Notes under the pieces: generated by a model
The model's input: only the letters and a program-made list of their open reading frames with translations
Database searches by the model: none
Told to the model about the DNA's origin: nothing
Shown here: one piece after another, positions 1 to 8,931 of the stretch
Numbering within the stretch: position 1 is the first letter of the stretch
Layout of the letters: each line of letters starts with the position of its first letter
Assembly: GCF_900243075.1 (NCBI RefSeq)
Contig: NZ_OEZH01000028.1
Coordinates: forward strand, 1 to 41,258
Direction: 5' to 3'
Source of the DNA: Clostridioides difficile
GTDB lineage: Bacteria > Bacillota > Clostridia > Peptostreptococcales > Peptostreptococcaceae
Length of the DNA: 41,258 bases
Program-made: the position numbers and the translations under genes

Positions 1-231
1 CAATTAGAATACAAGGCTAATTGGTATGGTAGACAAATTGTAAAGGTAGGTAAATTCTTTGCAAGTTCACAAATATGCAATAAATGTGGGTATAAAAATG
101 AGGAAGTGAAGAACTTAAATATAAGAGAATGGATTTGTCCTAGTTGTAATGAAACTCACGATAGAGATATAAATGCAAGTATAAATATATTAAAAGAAGG
201 ATTAAGACTAATAACGATTCAAAATAAATAA
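1..231 (+). mobile_element. tnpB: TnpB (IS605 OrfB) transposon nuclease, C-terminal 76 residues; 5' part lies outside the window
   Basis: The first base is already in an open frame that runs to TAA at 229-231. It shows the zinc ribbon of IS605-type TnpB, a CxxC pair (C-N-K-C) and a second CxxC pair (C-P-S-C), followed by [12 protein letters not shown], the RuvC-III motif with its catalytic aspartate. In this family TnpB is an RNA-guided DNA nuclease that promotes transposon retention by cutting donor joints. The downstream non-coding end carries a hairpin core (GTGACTTTAGTCAT) that is also found at the left end of the element at 41139. The visible part has no frameshift, but whether the whole protein is intact cannot be judged. 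Whether this copy also carries a group I intron (an IStron) depends on its unseen left end. Confidence 0.9.
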
Positions 232-354
232 CGTATGTAAGAACCGTAGGAACTACGGGGATAGCCTGTGGAGAATTAGTAAGACATATTTTAGTATGCA
301 AAATTCTATGAAGCAGGAACCCTGTGACTTTAGTCATGGGAGGTTCAGTTGTAG
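232..354 (+). ncRNA. Right end of the TnpB element: probable omega-RNA scaffold and terminal hairpin
   Basis: Between the tnpB stop and the chromosomal flank lies a structured non-coding stretch. It contains a short perfect hairpin (CCGTAG 244-249, CTACGG 253-258) and a terminal hairpin around GTGACTTTAGTCAT (324-337), which is flanked by CCC and GGG. In IS605-type elements this right end is transcribed with tnpB and processed into the guide RNA, and the flank just past the element acts as the guide. By that logic the guide here would start near 355 (TTTAAATTTATG). The exact element end is not certain; 354 was chosen because the preceding GTAG would also suit a group I 3' splice site ending in G. 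Confidence 0.6.
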
Positions 355-435
355 TTTAAATTTATGTGCAAAAGCATTATATAAACATATATTTATATAG
401 GGTTTTATAATTCATATGAAAAGAGGGTAGATAGT

Positions 436-882
436 ATGAAGTTAATATGGTTGATAGTAGCAGTTTTATTTGGAATAGCAGAAATGTTGACACCAAGCTT
501 AACACTGATATGGTTTAGTGTAGGAGCTGTAGTACTTATATTTTTAAGTAGCTTTATAGAGAGTATATTATTACAAATTTTAATATTTGCAGTAATTTCT
601 ATAGCTATGTTGGTTGTAGCTACTAAAAAAATAGTAAAAAAAGATAAAGGTTACAAGTCTAATACTAATTTACAAGCTATGATATCTAAAAAAGGTATTG
701 TTACAGAAGAGATTTCTCCAAATAATACAGGTCTAGTTGTAGTTGAACATGAAACATGGACGGCTATTTCTATAGATGGTGAAAAGATAGAAAAGGATTC
801 TACAGTAGAAGTATTAAAAATAGAAGGGGTAAAACTAGTTGTTAAAAAAATAAGTGCTACAACTAGTGTGACGAATCAATAG
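436..882 (+). CDS. NfeD-like membrane protein
   Basis: A 148-residue protein. Hydrophobic segments at about residues 4-24, 28-46 and 48-65 are followed by a basic stretch (KKIVKKDKG) and a soluble C-terminal region of about 70 residues. The order of membrane helices then an OB-fold-like domain, including GLVVVEHETWTAIS, is typical of short NfeD proteins. Family members partner SPFH/stomatin proteins in membrane microdomains, and the SPFH gene follows after a 20-bp gap, so the two form an operon. AGAGGGTAG upstream of the ATG is the ribosome site. The TnpB element ends only about 80 bp upstream, so the promoter is either within the 355-420 stretch or in the element itself. The exact biochemical role is unknown. 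Confidence 0.85.
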   Translation: MKLIWLIVAVLFGIAEMLTPSLTLIWFSVGAVVLIFLSSFIESILLQILIFAVISIAMLVVATKKIVKKDKGYKSNTNLQAMISKKGIVTEEISPNNTGLVVVEHETWTAISIDGEKIEKDSTVEVLKIEGVKLVVKKISATTSVTNQ

Positions 883-902
883 AATAAAGGAGGATTTATA
901 GT

Positions 903-1946
903 ATGGGTACTAAAATTGTTTTAACTATTGTATTAATAGTAGTAGTCGTAGCAATAAGTTTAACCTGCATAAGAGTTATAAAACAATCTAAAGTAGGTAT
1001 AATAATGAGACTTGGTAAGTTTCAGAAAGTAGCTGAGACAGGTGTACACTTCTTAATACCATTTTTAGATAAAATGGCATATGTAATTGACTTGAGAGAA
1101 ATTGTAATAGATTTCCCACCTCAACCAGTTATAACTAAAGATAATGTAACTATGCAAATTGACACAGTTGTATATTATAAAGTTACAGACCCAGTTAGAT
1201 ATGTGTTTGAAATAGCAAATCCAATAGCTGCTATTGAAAATTTAACAGCTACAACACTAAGAAATATAATTGGGGAGCTTGACTTAGATGAAACGTTAAC
1301 ATCAAGAGATATAATAAACGTAAAAATGAGAACTATTCTTGATGAAGCAACAGACAAGTGGGGAATAAAAGTAAATCGAGTAGAGTTAAAAAATATAATG
1401 CCTCCTCATGATATTCAAGTTGCAATGGAAAAACAAATGAGAGCAGAAAGAGAAAGAAGAGAAGCAATCCTTCAAGCAGAAGGTAATAAATCAGCTGCAA
1501 TCCTTCAAGCAGAAGGAGAAAAACAATCAGCAATATTAACAGCAGAAGCCAAAAAAGAAGCTATGGTGCGTGTAGCGGAAGGTGAAAAAGAGTCTGCTAT
1601 ATTAGTGGCAGAAGGTGAAGCTGAAGCTATAAGACAAACAGCTATTGCTAAAGCACAAGGTGAAGCTGAAATGATAAAAAGAACTCAAATGGCAACAGCA
1701 GAAGGTTTAAAACTAGTATTTTCTGCAATGAAAGAGTCTGACATTGACAATAATATTTTAGCATTAAAATCTATGGAAGCACTTGAGAAAATGGCTCAAG
1801 GCAAGTCAACAAAACTGGTTTTACCTTCAGAAGCAGTTAATTTCCTAGGAACGTTCAAAGGTATAAAAGAAGTTATGAGTGATGATAACAAAGAAATACT
1901 TGATGTAAAAGAAGTTCTAAGTGATAATGAATCATTAAAAAAATAA
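903..1946 (+). CDS. SPFH/band 7 (stomatin/flotillin-like) membrane scaffold protein
   Basis: A 347-residue protein with one N-terminal membrane segment (about residues 5-25) followed by the SPFH domain, including the typical VGIIMRLGKFQKVAETGVHFLIPFLD-type start and the ENLTATTLRNIIGELDLDE region. From about residue 170 to 265 there is an Ala/Glu-rich coiled coil with near-repeats of the form AILQAEGxK; the DNA repeats CTTCAAGCAGAAGG in this part. Length and architecture match stomatin/QmcA-type slipins. The pairing with the NfeD-like gene 20 bp upstream is the standard context for this family, thought to organise membrane microdomains or regulate membrane proteases. AAAGGAGG precedes the start. 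Confidence 0.93.
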   Translation: MGTKIVLTIVLIVVVVAISLTCIRVIKQSKVGIIMRLGKFQKVAETGVHFLIPFLDKMAYVIDLREIVIDFPPQPVITKDNVTMQIDTVVYYKVTDPVRYVFEIANPIAAIENLTATTLRNIIGELDLDETLTSRDIINVKMRTILDEATDKWGIKVNRVELKNIMPPHDIQVAMEKQMRAERERREAILQAEGNKSAAILQAEGEKQSAILTAEAKKEAMVRVAEGEKESAILVAEGEAEAIRQTAIAKAQGEAEMIKRTQMATAEGLKLVFSAMKESDIDNNILALKSMEALEKMAQGKSTKLVLPSEAVNFLGTFKGIKEVMSDDNKEILDVKEVLSDNESLKK

Positions 1947-2024
1947 AAGAGTTTTGTTATCCTAGGAAGGATATGGAAAATAAAGGTCGAATTAATTAAA
2001 TATAGCACAAAAATGCACATTGAA

Positions 2025-2069
2025 AAGAAGAAGACTTATAGCTTTTTAAGTCTTCTTCTTTGTTTTTAT
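2025..2069 (+). terminator. Intrinsic terminator after the SPFH gene
   Basis: A 13-bp perfect stem, AAGAAGAAGACTT (2025-2037) with AAGTCTTCTTCTT (2048-2060), and a 10-nt loop, followed by TGTTTTTATTT. It closes the NfeD/SPFH operon. Confidence 0.9.
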
Positions 2070-2729
2070 TTAAAAAATAATATTATAAAAATAAATTAAC
2101 AGAATTTTTATACAATTTATTCTTTACTAATATAAAAAGTGTTATATAATATTATATAAAACATATAGCAAATGAAAATTGTTTTAATTAATTTATTTGT
2201 ATTATTAACATATATATCTATAAAAATATCAACGCTAATATGAAAAAAACTAACAATTAAGTTAGACGTTTATTATTTATTGTTTATATAATAGACAAAG
2301 AAGTGTCAATGTAAAAATAAAATTAACTGGTAATTACTTAAAAGTTTTTGGATAATTATTTCACAAATATTAAATTATGTTTTACTATCATGAATTTAAC
2401 AAATAAAAAAATAAGTATGTTTATATGCCATAAAAAATTTATAAAAAATATTTTTTATATTTATAAAATAAAATTTGTATTATTTTTTAACTGATAATTG
2501 AATATTAATAAATACTATAGTGCTTATGGAAAATAATGTATACGTCAATAGGTTAATCACGGGGTATACATTATATCAATTGTGTAGTTGATATTATTTT
2601 ATTTTTATTAAGGTATTATTTAAGCAACATTTATATACAACTATATACAACATTTATTGACTGATAAAGTTTATAAAAGTAAAAATGCAATTATAAATAT
2701 TAATTACTAGATGAGGGGAGTGTCATTAA
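2070..2729 (+). other. 660-bp gene-free leader region upstream of glgC
   Basis: Very AT-rich with no credible coding frame. Two stacked hairpins lie at 2533-2594 (separate entry). A 10-bp tandem duplication, TATATACAAC twice at 2632-2651, follows them. A possible -35 TTGACT lies at 2657-2662, but the -10 17 bp further on (TAAAAA) is poor. The ribosome site GAGGGGAG precedes glgC at 2730. I could not place a convincing consensus promoter. Confidence 0.6.
2533..2594 (+). promoter_or_regulatory. Two stacked hairpins in the glg leader (candidate cis-regulatory RNA or operator)
   Basis: ATAATGTATAC (2533-2543) and GTATACATTAT (2564-2574) are perfect 11-bp inverted arms around a 20-nt, relatively GC-rich loop. 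A second stem, ATATCAA (2573-2579) with TTGATAT (2588-2594), overlaps the first by two bases and is followed by a T-rich run (TATTTTATTTTTATT). The second hairpin plus T-run resembles a weak terminator 130 bp before glgC. I do not recognise a known riboswitch class. The first arm could instead be a protein operator. Confidence 0.45.
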
Positions 2730-3890
2730 ATGAAAAAAGAGATGTTAGCTATGATTTTGGCAGGAGGGCAAGGTTCAAGGTTAGGAGTTTTTACAAAAAG
2801 AATTGCCAAACCAGCCGTGTCATTTGGAGGCAAGTATAGAATTATCGATTTTGTATTAAGTAATTGTTCAAACTCTGGTATTGATACTGTAGGTGTTTTA
2901 ACTCAATATAGACCGCTGATATTAAATTCACATATAGGTATGGGAAGTCATTGGGATTTGGACAGAATAAATGGTGGTGTATATGTTTTACAGCCATTTA
3001 TGAATGAAAAAGAGGGAAATTGGTATAATGGTACAGCACATGCAATATATCAAAATATGGATTTTGTAGATACTTATAATCCAGAATATGTATTGATACT
3101 ATCTGGTGACCATATATATAAAATGGATTATAGTAAAATGTTGAAATTTCATAAGGAAAAAGGTTCTAAGGCTACAATAGCAGTAATTGAAGTTCCTTGG
3201 GATGAGGCTTCTAGATTTGGGATAATGAATACAAATGAAGATTCAAGTATCTATGAATTTGAAGAAAAACCAAGTGAACCTAAGAGTAATTTGGCATCTA
3301 TGGGAGTGTACATATTTGATTGGAAAATGTTGAGAAGTTATTTTAAGGAAGCAGAAGGAAATCCAGAAATAAATTATGATGATTTTGGAAAGAATTTAAT
3401 ACCTAAAATGTTAGAAGATAATGTTGGAATGTATGCTTATCCATTTAAGGGATACTGGAGAGATGTAGGAACTATACAGAGTCTATGGGATGCTAATATG
3501 GATATAATAAAGTCTCCAGAAACACTTGATTTAGCAGACCCTAAATGGAAGATATATACAAATACTATGGCAATGCCTCCACAATATATAGGCAAAAATG
3601 CAAATGTTCACAGATCAATGATAGCAGATGGTTGTAGAATTTTAGGTGAAGTAGGTAACTCTGTATTATCACATGGGGTTGTCGTTGGCAAAGGAAGTAA
3701 AGTAATTGATTCAGTAATAATGCCAAACGTTGTAATAGGTGAAAATGTAACTATAGAAAAAGCTATGATAGGTGAGTGTGCAACTATAAATGATAATGTT
3801 CAGATAAAAAATGTGAATAATGAAATAAATGTAGTTTCTGAGTATGAAAATATCGAACCTAGATGCGTATTAATAGAAGGAGGTCTTTAA
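2730..3890 (+). CDS. glgC: Glucose-1-phosphate adenylyltransferase, catalytic subunit
   Basis: Makes ADP-glucose from ATP and glucose-1-phosphate, the committed step of bacterial glycogen synthesis. The 386-residue protein begins with the nucleotidyltransferase signature [13 protein letters not shown] and the [15 protein letters not shown] motif, contains the [11 protein letters not shown] region (sugar-nucleotide and metal site) and EEKP, and ends in a left-handed beta-helix of hexapeptide-like repeats (about residues 285-370). The length is normal for Firmicutes GlgC. First gene of the glg operon; glgD starts one base after its stop, and the glgD ribosome site lies inside the glgC tail. GAGGGGAG is spaced correctly before this ATG. 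Confidence 0.96.
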   Translation: MKKEMLAMILAGGQGSRLGVFTKRIAKPAVSFGGKYRIIDFVLSNCSNSGIDTVGVLTQYRPLILNSHIGMGSHWDLDRINGGVYVLQPFMNEKEGNWYNGTAHAIYQNMDFVDTYNPEYVLILSGDHIYKMDYSKMLKFHKEKGSKATIAVIEVPWDEASRFGIMNTNEDSSIYEFEEKPSEPKSNLASMGVYIFDWKMLRSYFKEAEGNPEINYDDFGKNLIPKMLEDNVGMYAYPFKGYWRDVGTIQSLWDANMDIIKSPETLDLADPKWKIYTNTMAMPPQYIGKNANVHRSMIADGCRILGEVGNSVLSHGVVVGKGSKVIDSVIMPNVVIGENVTIEKAMIGECATINDNVQIKNVNNEINVVSEYENIEPRCVLIEGGL

Positions 3891-3891
3891 G

Positions 3892-5022
3892 ATGAGAAAT
3901 GAATGTTTAGGGATAATAAATTTAAACAAAAAAGGAGACCCAGTAATAAATAAACTTAACTATGGAAGACCAATAGCATCTACGCCAATAGCTGGAAGAT
4001 ATAGAATAATAGATTTTGCTTTATCTAACATGATAAATTCAGGAATCACTAAAGTTGGAATATTCGCAAAGGAAAAATACAGATCATTGACAGACCATAT
4101 AGGTAGTGGGAAAGATTGGGATTTAAGTAGAAAAAAAGGTGGCCTATCAATTTTTAGTCCAGAAAACACTAAGTATAGAAATACTTACTCACATAGACAA
4201 GGTGACATATATACTATCTTGGCTAATCTAGATTATATAGAAAAGAGTGAAGAAGAATATATTTTAATAGCTCCAAGCTATATGTTATGCAATTTAAATT
4301 ATTCTCAGGCCTTGGAATATCATAAAAAATCTCATAATGATATAACTATAATATATAAAAATGTAAATAATGCAAATAAAGATTTTGCTGGTAACTTAAC
4401 TCTAAATTTAGACAGTAACAATAGGGTAATAAATGTTGGAAATAATTTGGGTAAATTCCCTAGAGCAAATATATGTATGGAAACGTATATTATGAAGCGT
4501 GAAGATTTTGTTGAATGTATATATAATATTGTAAATAAAGGTAGTTATTGTTATTTAGAAGAATTCATTATTGAAGAAGCAGAAAACATGAAAATAGGAG
4601 CTTATGAATATACAGGATATCTAAAATGTGTAAATTCTGTTGAATCATATTTTGAAATGAGCAAAGATTTATTAAATTTAGAAGTTGCTGATGAATTATT
4701 GTATTCTGAAAGAAAGATATTTACAAAAGAAAAGAATGAATCTCCTACAATTTATACAGATAGTGCTAAAGTAGAAAATAGCTTTATAGCATCTGGTTGT
4801 TTAATTGAAGGTACTGTAAAAGATAGTATCATATTTAGAAAGGTCAATGTTGAAAAAGGAACAGTTATAGAAAACTCAATAGTAATGCAAAATTGTGTAA
4901 TAAAGTCAAATGCAAAATTATACAATGCAATATTAGATAAAAATACAAGTGTATCAAATGGGAAAGAGTTAAGAGGAGATGAAAAATATCCTCTTGTAGT
5001 AGAAAAGAATACAAATATATAA
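3892..5022 (+). CDS. glgD: GlgD, non-catalytic/regulatory subunit of ADP-glucose pyrophosphorylase
   Basis: A 376-residue GlgC paralogue. It keeps the overall fold (GRPIASTPIAGRYRIIDFALSN near the start, a C-terminal beta-helix), but the N-terminal glycine-rich loop of GlgC (AGGQGSRLG) is replaced by INLNKKGDPVINKLNYGRP and the LSGDH motif by IAPSYM. That loss of catalytic motifs is the hallmark of GlgD, which in Bacillus-type bacteria forms a GlgC-GlgD hetero-oligomer with higher activity. It is translationally linked to glgC (1-bp gap), and glgA follows after 28 bp. Confidence 0.94.
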   Translation: MRNECLGIINLNKKGDPVINKLNYGRPIASTPIAGRYRIIDFALSNMINSGITKVGIFAKEKYRSLTDHIGSGKDWDLSRKKGGLSIFSPENTKYRNTYSHRQGDIYTILANLDYIEKSEEEYILIAPSYMLCNLNYSQALEYHKKSHNDITIIYKNVNNANKDFAGNLTLNLDSNNRVINVGNNLGKFPRANICMETYIMKREDFVECIYNIVNKGSYCYLEEFIIEEAENMKIGAYEYTGYLKCVNSVESYFEMSKDLLNLEVADELLYSERKIFTKEKNESPTIYTDSAKVENSFIASGCLIEGTVKDSIIFRKVNVEKGTVIENSIVMQNCVIKSNAKLYNAILDKNTSVSNGKELRGDEKYPLVVEKNTNI

Positions 5023-5050
5023 ATAAATTTTTTAGAAGGGGGAATGACTA

Positions 5051-6493
5051 ATGAAAGTTTTTTATGTAACAGCAGAGTGTTGGCCCTTTGCAAAAACTGG
5101 AGGATTAGGAGATGTTTCTTATGCATTGCCTAAAGAATTAAAAAAAGAAGGTGTAGATGTAAGGGTGATAATGCCTAAATATTCAACTATACCAAGTTAT
5201 TTAAAAGATCAACTAAAAGAAATAGCTGTGTTTAGTGTACGTGTTGGATGGAGAAATCAATATTGTGGTCTTTTAGAAATGGAATTAGATGGTGTAAAAT
5301 TTTACTTTATAGATAATGAATTTTATTTTAGAAGAGAAGATGAAAAAAAGAGCATCTATGGGTATGGAGATGATGCAGAAAGGTATACTTTCTTTACAGA
5401 TGCTGTCTTAGAAGCTATAAGTAGAATTGATTTTTATCCAGATGTAATACATATAAATGATTGGCATACAGGTATGTTACCATTAATTCTAAAAGAAAGA
5501 TATGCAACCCTTGAGGGGTATAAAAATATAAAAACTATGTATACTATACATAATCTGCAATATCAAGGTGTGTTTGATAAGTATGTTTTAGATGATATAT
5601 TGGACTTACCTCAAAAATACTTTGATAATGGAGATATAGAATATTATGGTTCAATAAATTTTATGAAAGCTGGAATAAATTTTGCAGACAAAATTATAAC
5701 TGTTAGTCCTACTTATGCAAATGAAATACAAACACCTTTTTATGGTGAACAATTAGATGGACTACTTAGAAAAGAATCAGAAAAATTAAAAGGTATATTA
5801 AATGGTATAGATTATGATTTAAACGACCCTGCAAAAGATAAAGATATATTTGTTCATTATGATGTAGATTCTATTGATAAAAAGATAGAAAATAAATTGA
5901 GATTACAAGATATATTGGGACTTAAAAAAGATTCATCTATTCCATTGATAGGTATAGTTTCAAGATTAGTTTCTCAAAAAGGATTTGATTTAATAGCGTA
6001 TATGATGCCTGAACTTATGAGAGAAGATTTACAGATTGTTATTTTAGGAACTGGAGAGCATCAATATCAGTCAATGTTCAATTATTATGATTCTAATTTT
6101 TCAGATAAAGTATCAGCTAGAATTACTTTTAATTCATCATTGGCTCAGCAGATATATGCTGCAAGTGATATGTTCTTAATGCCATCACTATTTGAGCCTT
6201 GTGGTATAGGGCAAATGTTGGCTATGAGATATGGTTCTTTGCCAATAGTTAGAGAAACTGGAGGGCTTAAAGATACTGTAATACCTTATAATAAGTTTAC
6301 TGGTGAAGGTAATGGATTTAGTTTTAAAAATTACAATGCTCATGAGATGTTTTTCTGTTTGAAAAATGCAATCAAAGTGTTCAAAGATAAAGAAAAATGG
6401 ATGAAATTAGTTGAAAATGCAATGAACACAGATAATAGTTGGAAAAAATCAGCTAAGGAGTATATAGAAACATATAAAGACATATGTGATTAA
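5051..6493 (+). CDS. glgA: Glycogen synthase (ADP-glucose type, GT5)
   Basis: Extends alpha-1,4-glucan chains from ADP-glucose. A 480-residue, two-domain GT-B enzyme. The N-terminal KTGGLGDV loop (ADP-glucose binding) is at about residues 15-22, HINDWHTG lies in the acceptor domain, and the C-terminal domain carries SRLVSQKGFDL and FEPCGIGQMLAMRYG, including the conserved EPCG motif near residue 378. The length is normal. AGAAGGGGG precedes the ATG at 5051; a nearby ATG at 5044 is out of frame. Third gene of the glg operon. Confidence 0.96.
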   Translation: MKVFYVTAECWPFAKTGGLGDVSYALPKELKKEGVDVRVIMPKYSTIPSYLKDQLKEIAVFSVRVGWRNQYCGLLEMELDGVKFYFIDNEFYFRREDEKKSIYGYGDDAERYTFFTDAVLEAISRIDFYPDVIHINDWHTGMLPLILKERYATLEGYKNIKTMYTIHNLQYQGVFDKYVLDDILDLPQKYFDNGDIEYYGSINFMKAGINFADKIITVSPTYANEIQTPFYGEQLDGLLRKESEKLKGILNGIDYDLNDPAKDKDIFVHYDVDSIDKKIENKLRLQDILGLKKDSSIPLIGIVSRLVSQKGFDLIAYMMPELMREDLQIVILGTGEHQYQSMFNYYDSNFSDKVSARITFNSSLAQQIYAASDMFLMPSLFEPCGIGQMLAMRYGSLPIVRETGGLKDTVIPYNKFTGEGNGFSFKNYNAHEMFFCLKNAIKVFKDKEKWMKLVENAMNTDNSWKKSAKEYIETYKDICD

Positions 6494-6506
6494 AGGAGTG
6501 GTTTTT

Positions 6507-8927
6507 TTGGTAACAATAAGCAAAAAGAAATTCAAGCAAAAATTTGAAGTGAAAATGTATAGCTTATATGCACAATCTATCAAGGAAGCTACTGATGAAC
6601 AATTGTTAAATGTATTATGTAGTCTACTGAAAGATGAAATAGCAAAAAAATGGGTTGCTACAAAGTTGGATAAGAAAAAAGAAGTTTATTATTTTAGTTT
6701 GGAATTTTTAATAGGAAGGCAATTAAAATCTAACTTACTAAATTTAGATATTGAAGAAGAAGTTAGAGAAGGTTTATCAGAGTTAGGAATTAACTTAGAT
6801 GATTTAATTGAAGCTGAAGTAGACCCAGCCTTAGGAAATGGTGGTCTTGGTAGATTAGCAGCTTGCTTTTTAGATTCTATGGCATCTTTGAATATAAGTG
6901 GTCAAGGATATGGAATAAGATATAAATATGGTCTATTTGAACAAAAATTTGTAAATGGTTATCAGGTAGAAGTACCTGATAACTGGCTTATAGAAGGACG
7001 ATATGCGTGGGAAACTGTAAGACCAAATGAAGCAACAATGGTGAAGTTTGGTGGTGAGGTAGAATTAATCAAGGAAGGTAGTCATTTAAAAGTAATTCAT
7101 AAAAACTACCTTCCTGTAATGGCAATGCCTTATGATATACCAATAATAGGATACCAAAATCAATGTATAAATACTTTAAGATTGTTTAAAAGTGAAATAC
7201 CAAAGAGAGATTTTGGTGAACTTACTTCAAATGCTTTAAATTATTCTGGTAGCTATGAAGAGGCTTTAAAACATAAGTATTATACTGAGGAAATATCGCA
7301 GGTATTGTATCCAGACGATTCAAATTATGCAGGCAAGTTATTGAGATTAAAACAAGAATACTTTTTTGTAAGTGCAGGGATACAAGATATAATAAGAAAA
7401 TATAAAAAGAATAAATTTAATATCACTAATTTATTTGATAAGGTAGCAATTCATATAAATGATACACATCCTACCTTATGTATACCAGAACTTATGAGAA
7501 TTTTGCTTGATGAAGAAGACCTATCTTGGGACGAAGCATGGGAAATAACTAAAAAAACAGTATCTTATACTAATCATACTATAATGTCAGAAGCAATGGA
7601 AAAATGGCCTGTAAGTATGATGAAAGAACTATTACCTAGAATTTATATGATAATAGAAGAAATAAATAGAAGGTATGTAGAGGAATTAAATAATAAAGGG
7701 TATGACCAAGATAGAATAAAAAGAATGAGTATAATAGACTGGGACAACATCAACATGGCAAACTTATGTATTGTCACAAGTCACAGTGTAAATGGAGTTG
7801 CTAAGCTTCATACTCATATTCTTGAAACTGAGGTATTGAAAGATTTCTATCAAGATGAGCCAAATAAATTTAATAATAAGACTAATGGAATTGCACATAG
7901 ACGATGGCTTATAAGTTCAAATCCCCAACTTAGTAATTTAATTACAGATTTAATTGGTGATTCGTGGAAGAAGGATACTTTGCAGTTAAAAAACATTGAA
8001 AAATTTAAAAATGATTCTTCTGTTTTACAGAGACTTGATGATATAAAATACAATAATAAAGTAAATTTAGCAAAGTTTATAAAAGGTAAATACGATTTAA
8101 ATATAGACCCAAGTTCAATATTTGATGTTCAGGTTAAGAGATTACATGCGTATAAAAGACAGTTGTTAAATATATTTAATGTACTTCATATGTATCATGA
8201 GTTGCTTGATAATCCCAACCTAAATCTTGACCCGAGAACTTTTATATTTGGAGCAAAAGCAGCACCAGGATATTATTTAGCTAAATGTATAATTAAATTT
8301 ATAAACTCTGTTGCAACTACTATAAATAATGATGTTAGAGTAAAAGATAAGTTAAAAGTAGTATTTTTAGAGAATTATGGAGTATCATTAGCAGAGATAA
8401 TAATACCAGCAGCAAATGTTAGTGAGCAAATTTCAACTACAACAAAGGAAGCATCTGGAACAAGCAATATGAAGTTTATGATGAATGGTGCTATAACTTT
8501 GGCTACACTTGATGGTGCAAATATAGAGATATGTGAACAAGTAGGTAAAGAAAATATGTTTTTATTTGGGCTTAGTGCAGAACAAGTACTAAATTATAAT
8601 AAGTATGGTGGATATTCTTCACTTGACCTGTATCATTCTAATATGGATATAAAAAGGGTAGTAGATGACTTAATAAATGGATTTATTCCAAATTTAGGTG
8701 AAGAAGGAAGAAGTATTTATAATGCACTTACTACTTACAATGATGAGTATTTTGTATTAAGAGATTTTGAAAATTATGGTCAAGCTCAAGCAGATATAAA
8801 CAGGTTATATAGAGATAAAGAAAAATGGAATACAATGTCTTTAGTTAATATAGCTAATTCAGGATTTTTCTCTTCAGATAGAACAATTTCTGAGTATGCA
8901 AAAGACATTTGGTTTAAAAGGGTGTGA
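6507..8927 (+). CDS. glgP: Glycogen/maltodextrin phosphorylase (GT35)
   Basis: Releases glucose-1-phosphate from alpha-1,4-glucan ends using phosphate and PLP. The protein has about 806 residues. Signatures are YFSLEFLIGRQL near the start, EVDPALGNGGLGRLAACFLDS, NGIAHRRWL, VKRLHAYKRQLLN and EASGTSNMKFMMNGA, which contains the PLP-binding lysine. The frame is open from a GTG at 6486, but AAAGGAG (6492-6498) lies downstream of that GTG and is ideally spaced for the TTG at 6507, so I place the start there. Synthesis (glgC/D/A) and mobilisation (glgP, GH13) are in one transcript, which suggests dynamic turnover of the polymer. Confidence 0.95.
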   Translation: MVTISKKKFKQKFEVKMYSLYAQSIKEATDEQLLNVLCSLLKDEIAKKWVATKLDKKKEVYYFSLEFLIGRQLKSNLLNLDIEEEVREGLSELGINLDDLIEAEVDPALGNGGLGRLAACFLDSMASLNISGQGYGIRYKYGLFEQKFVNGYQVEVPDNWLIEGRYAWETVRPNEATMVKFGGEVELIKEGSHLKVIHKNYLPVMAMPYDIPIIGYQNQCINTLRLFKSEIPKRDFGELTSNALNYSGSYEEALKHKYYTEEISQVLYPDDSNYAGKLLRLKQEYFFVSAGIQDIIRKYKKNKFNITNLFDKVAIHINDTHPTLCIPELMRILLDEEDLSWDEAWEITKKTVSYTNHTIMSEAMEKWPVSMMKELLPRIYMIIEEINRRYVEELNNKGYDQDRIKRMSIIDWDNINMANLCIVTSHSVNGVAKLHTHILETEVLKDFYQDEPNKFNNKTNGIAHRRWLISSNPQLSNLITDLIGDSWKKDTLQLKNIEKFKNDSSVLQRLDDIKYNNKVNLAKFIKGKYDLNIDPSSIFDVQVKRLHAYKRQLLNIFNVLHMYHELLDNPNLNLDPRTFIFGAKAAPGYYLAKCIIKFINSVATTINNDVRVKDKLKVVFLENYGVSLAEIIIPAANVSEQISTTTKEASGTSNMKFMMNGAITLATLDGANIEICEQVGKENMFLFGLSAEQVLNYNKYGGYSSLDLYHSNMDIKRVVDDLINGFIPNLGEEGRSIYNALTTYNDEYFVLRDFENYGQAQADINRLYRDKEKWNTMSLVNIANSGFFSSDRTISEYAKDIWFKRV

Positions 8928-8931
8928 TTAA

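Noticed and set aside
1477-1520. Near-repeats in the SPFH gene
   Set aside because: They encode the regular Ala/Glu coiled-coil of the family and are not a mobile or tandem repeat.
4752-5126. 124-residue minus-strand frame across the glgD/glgA junction
   Set aside because: It covers two well-supported genes and has the Leu/Phe-rich composition of an antisense shadow.
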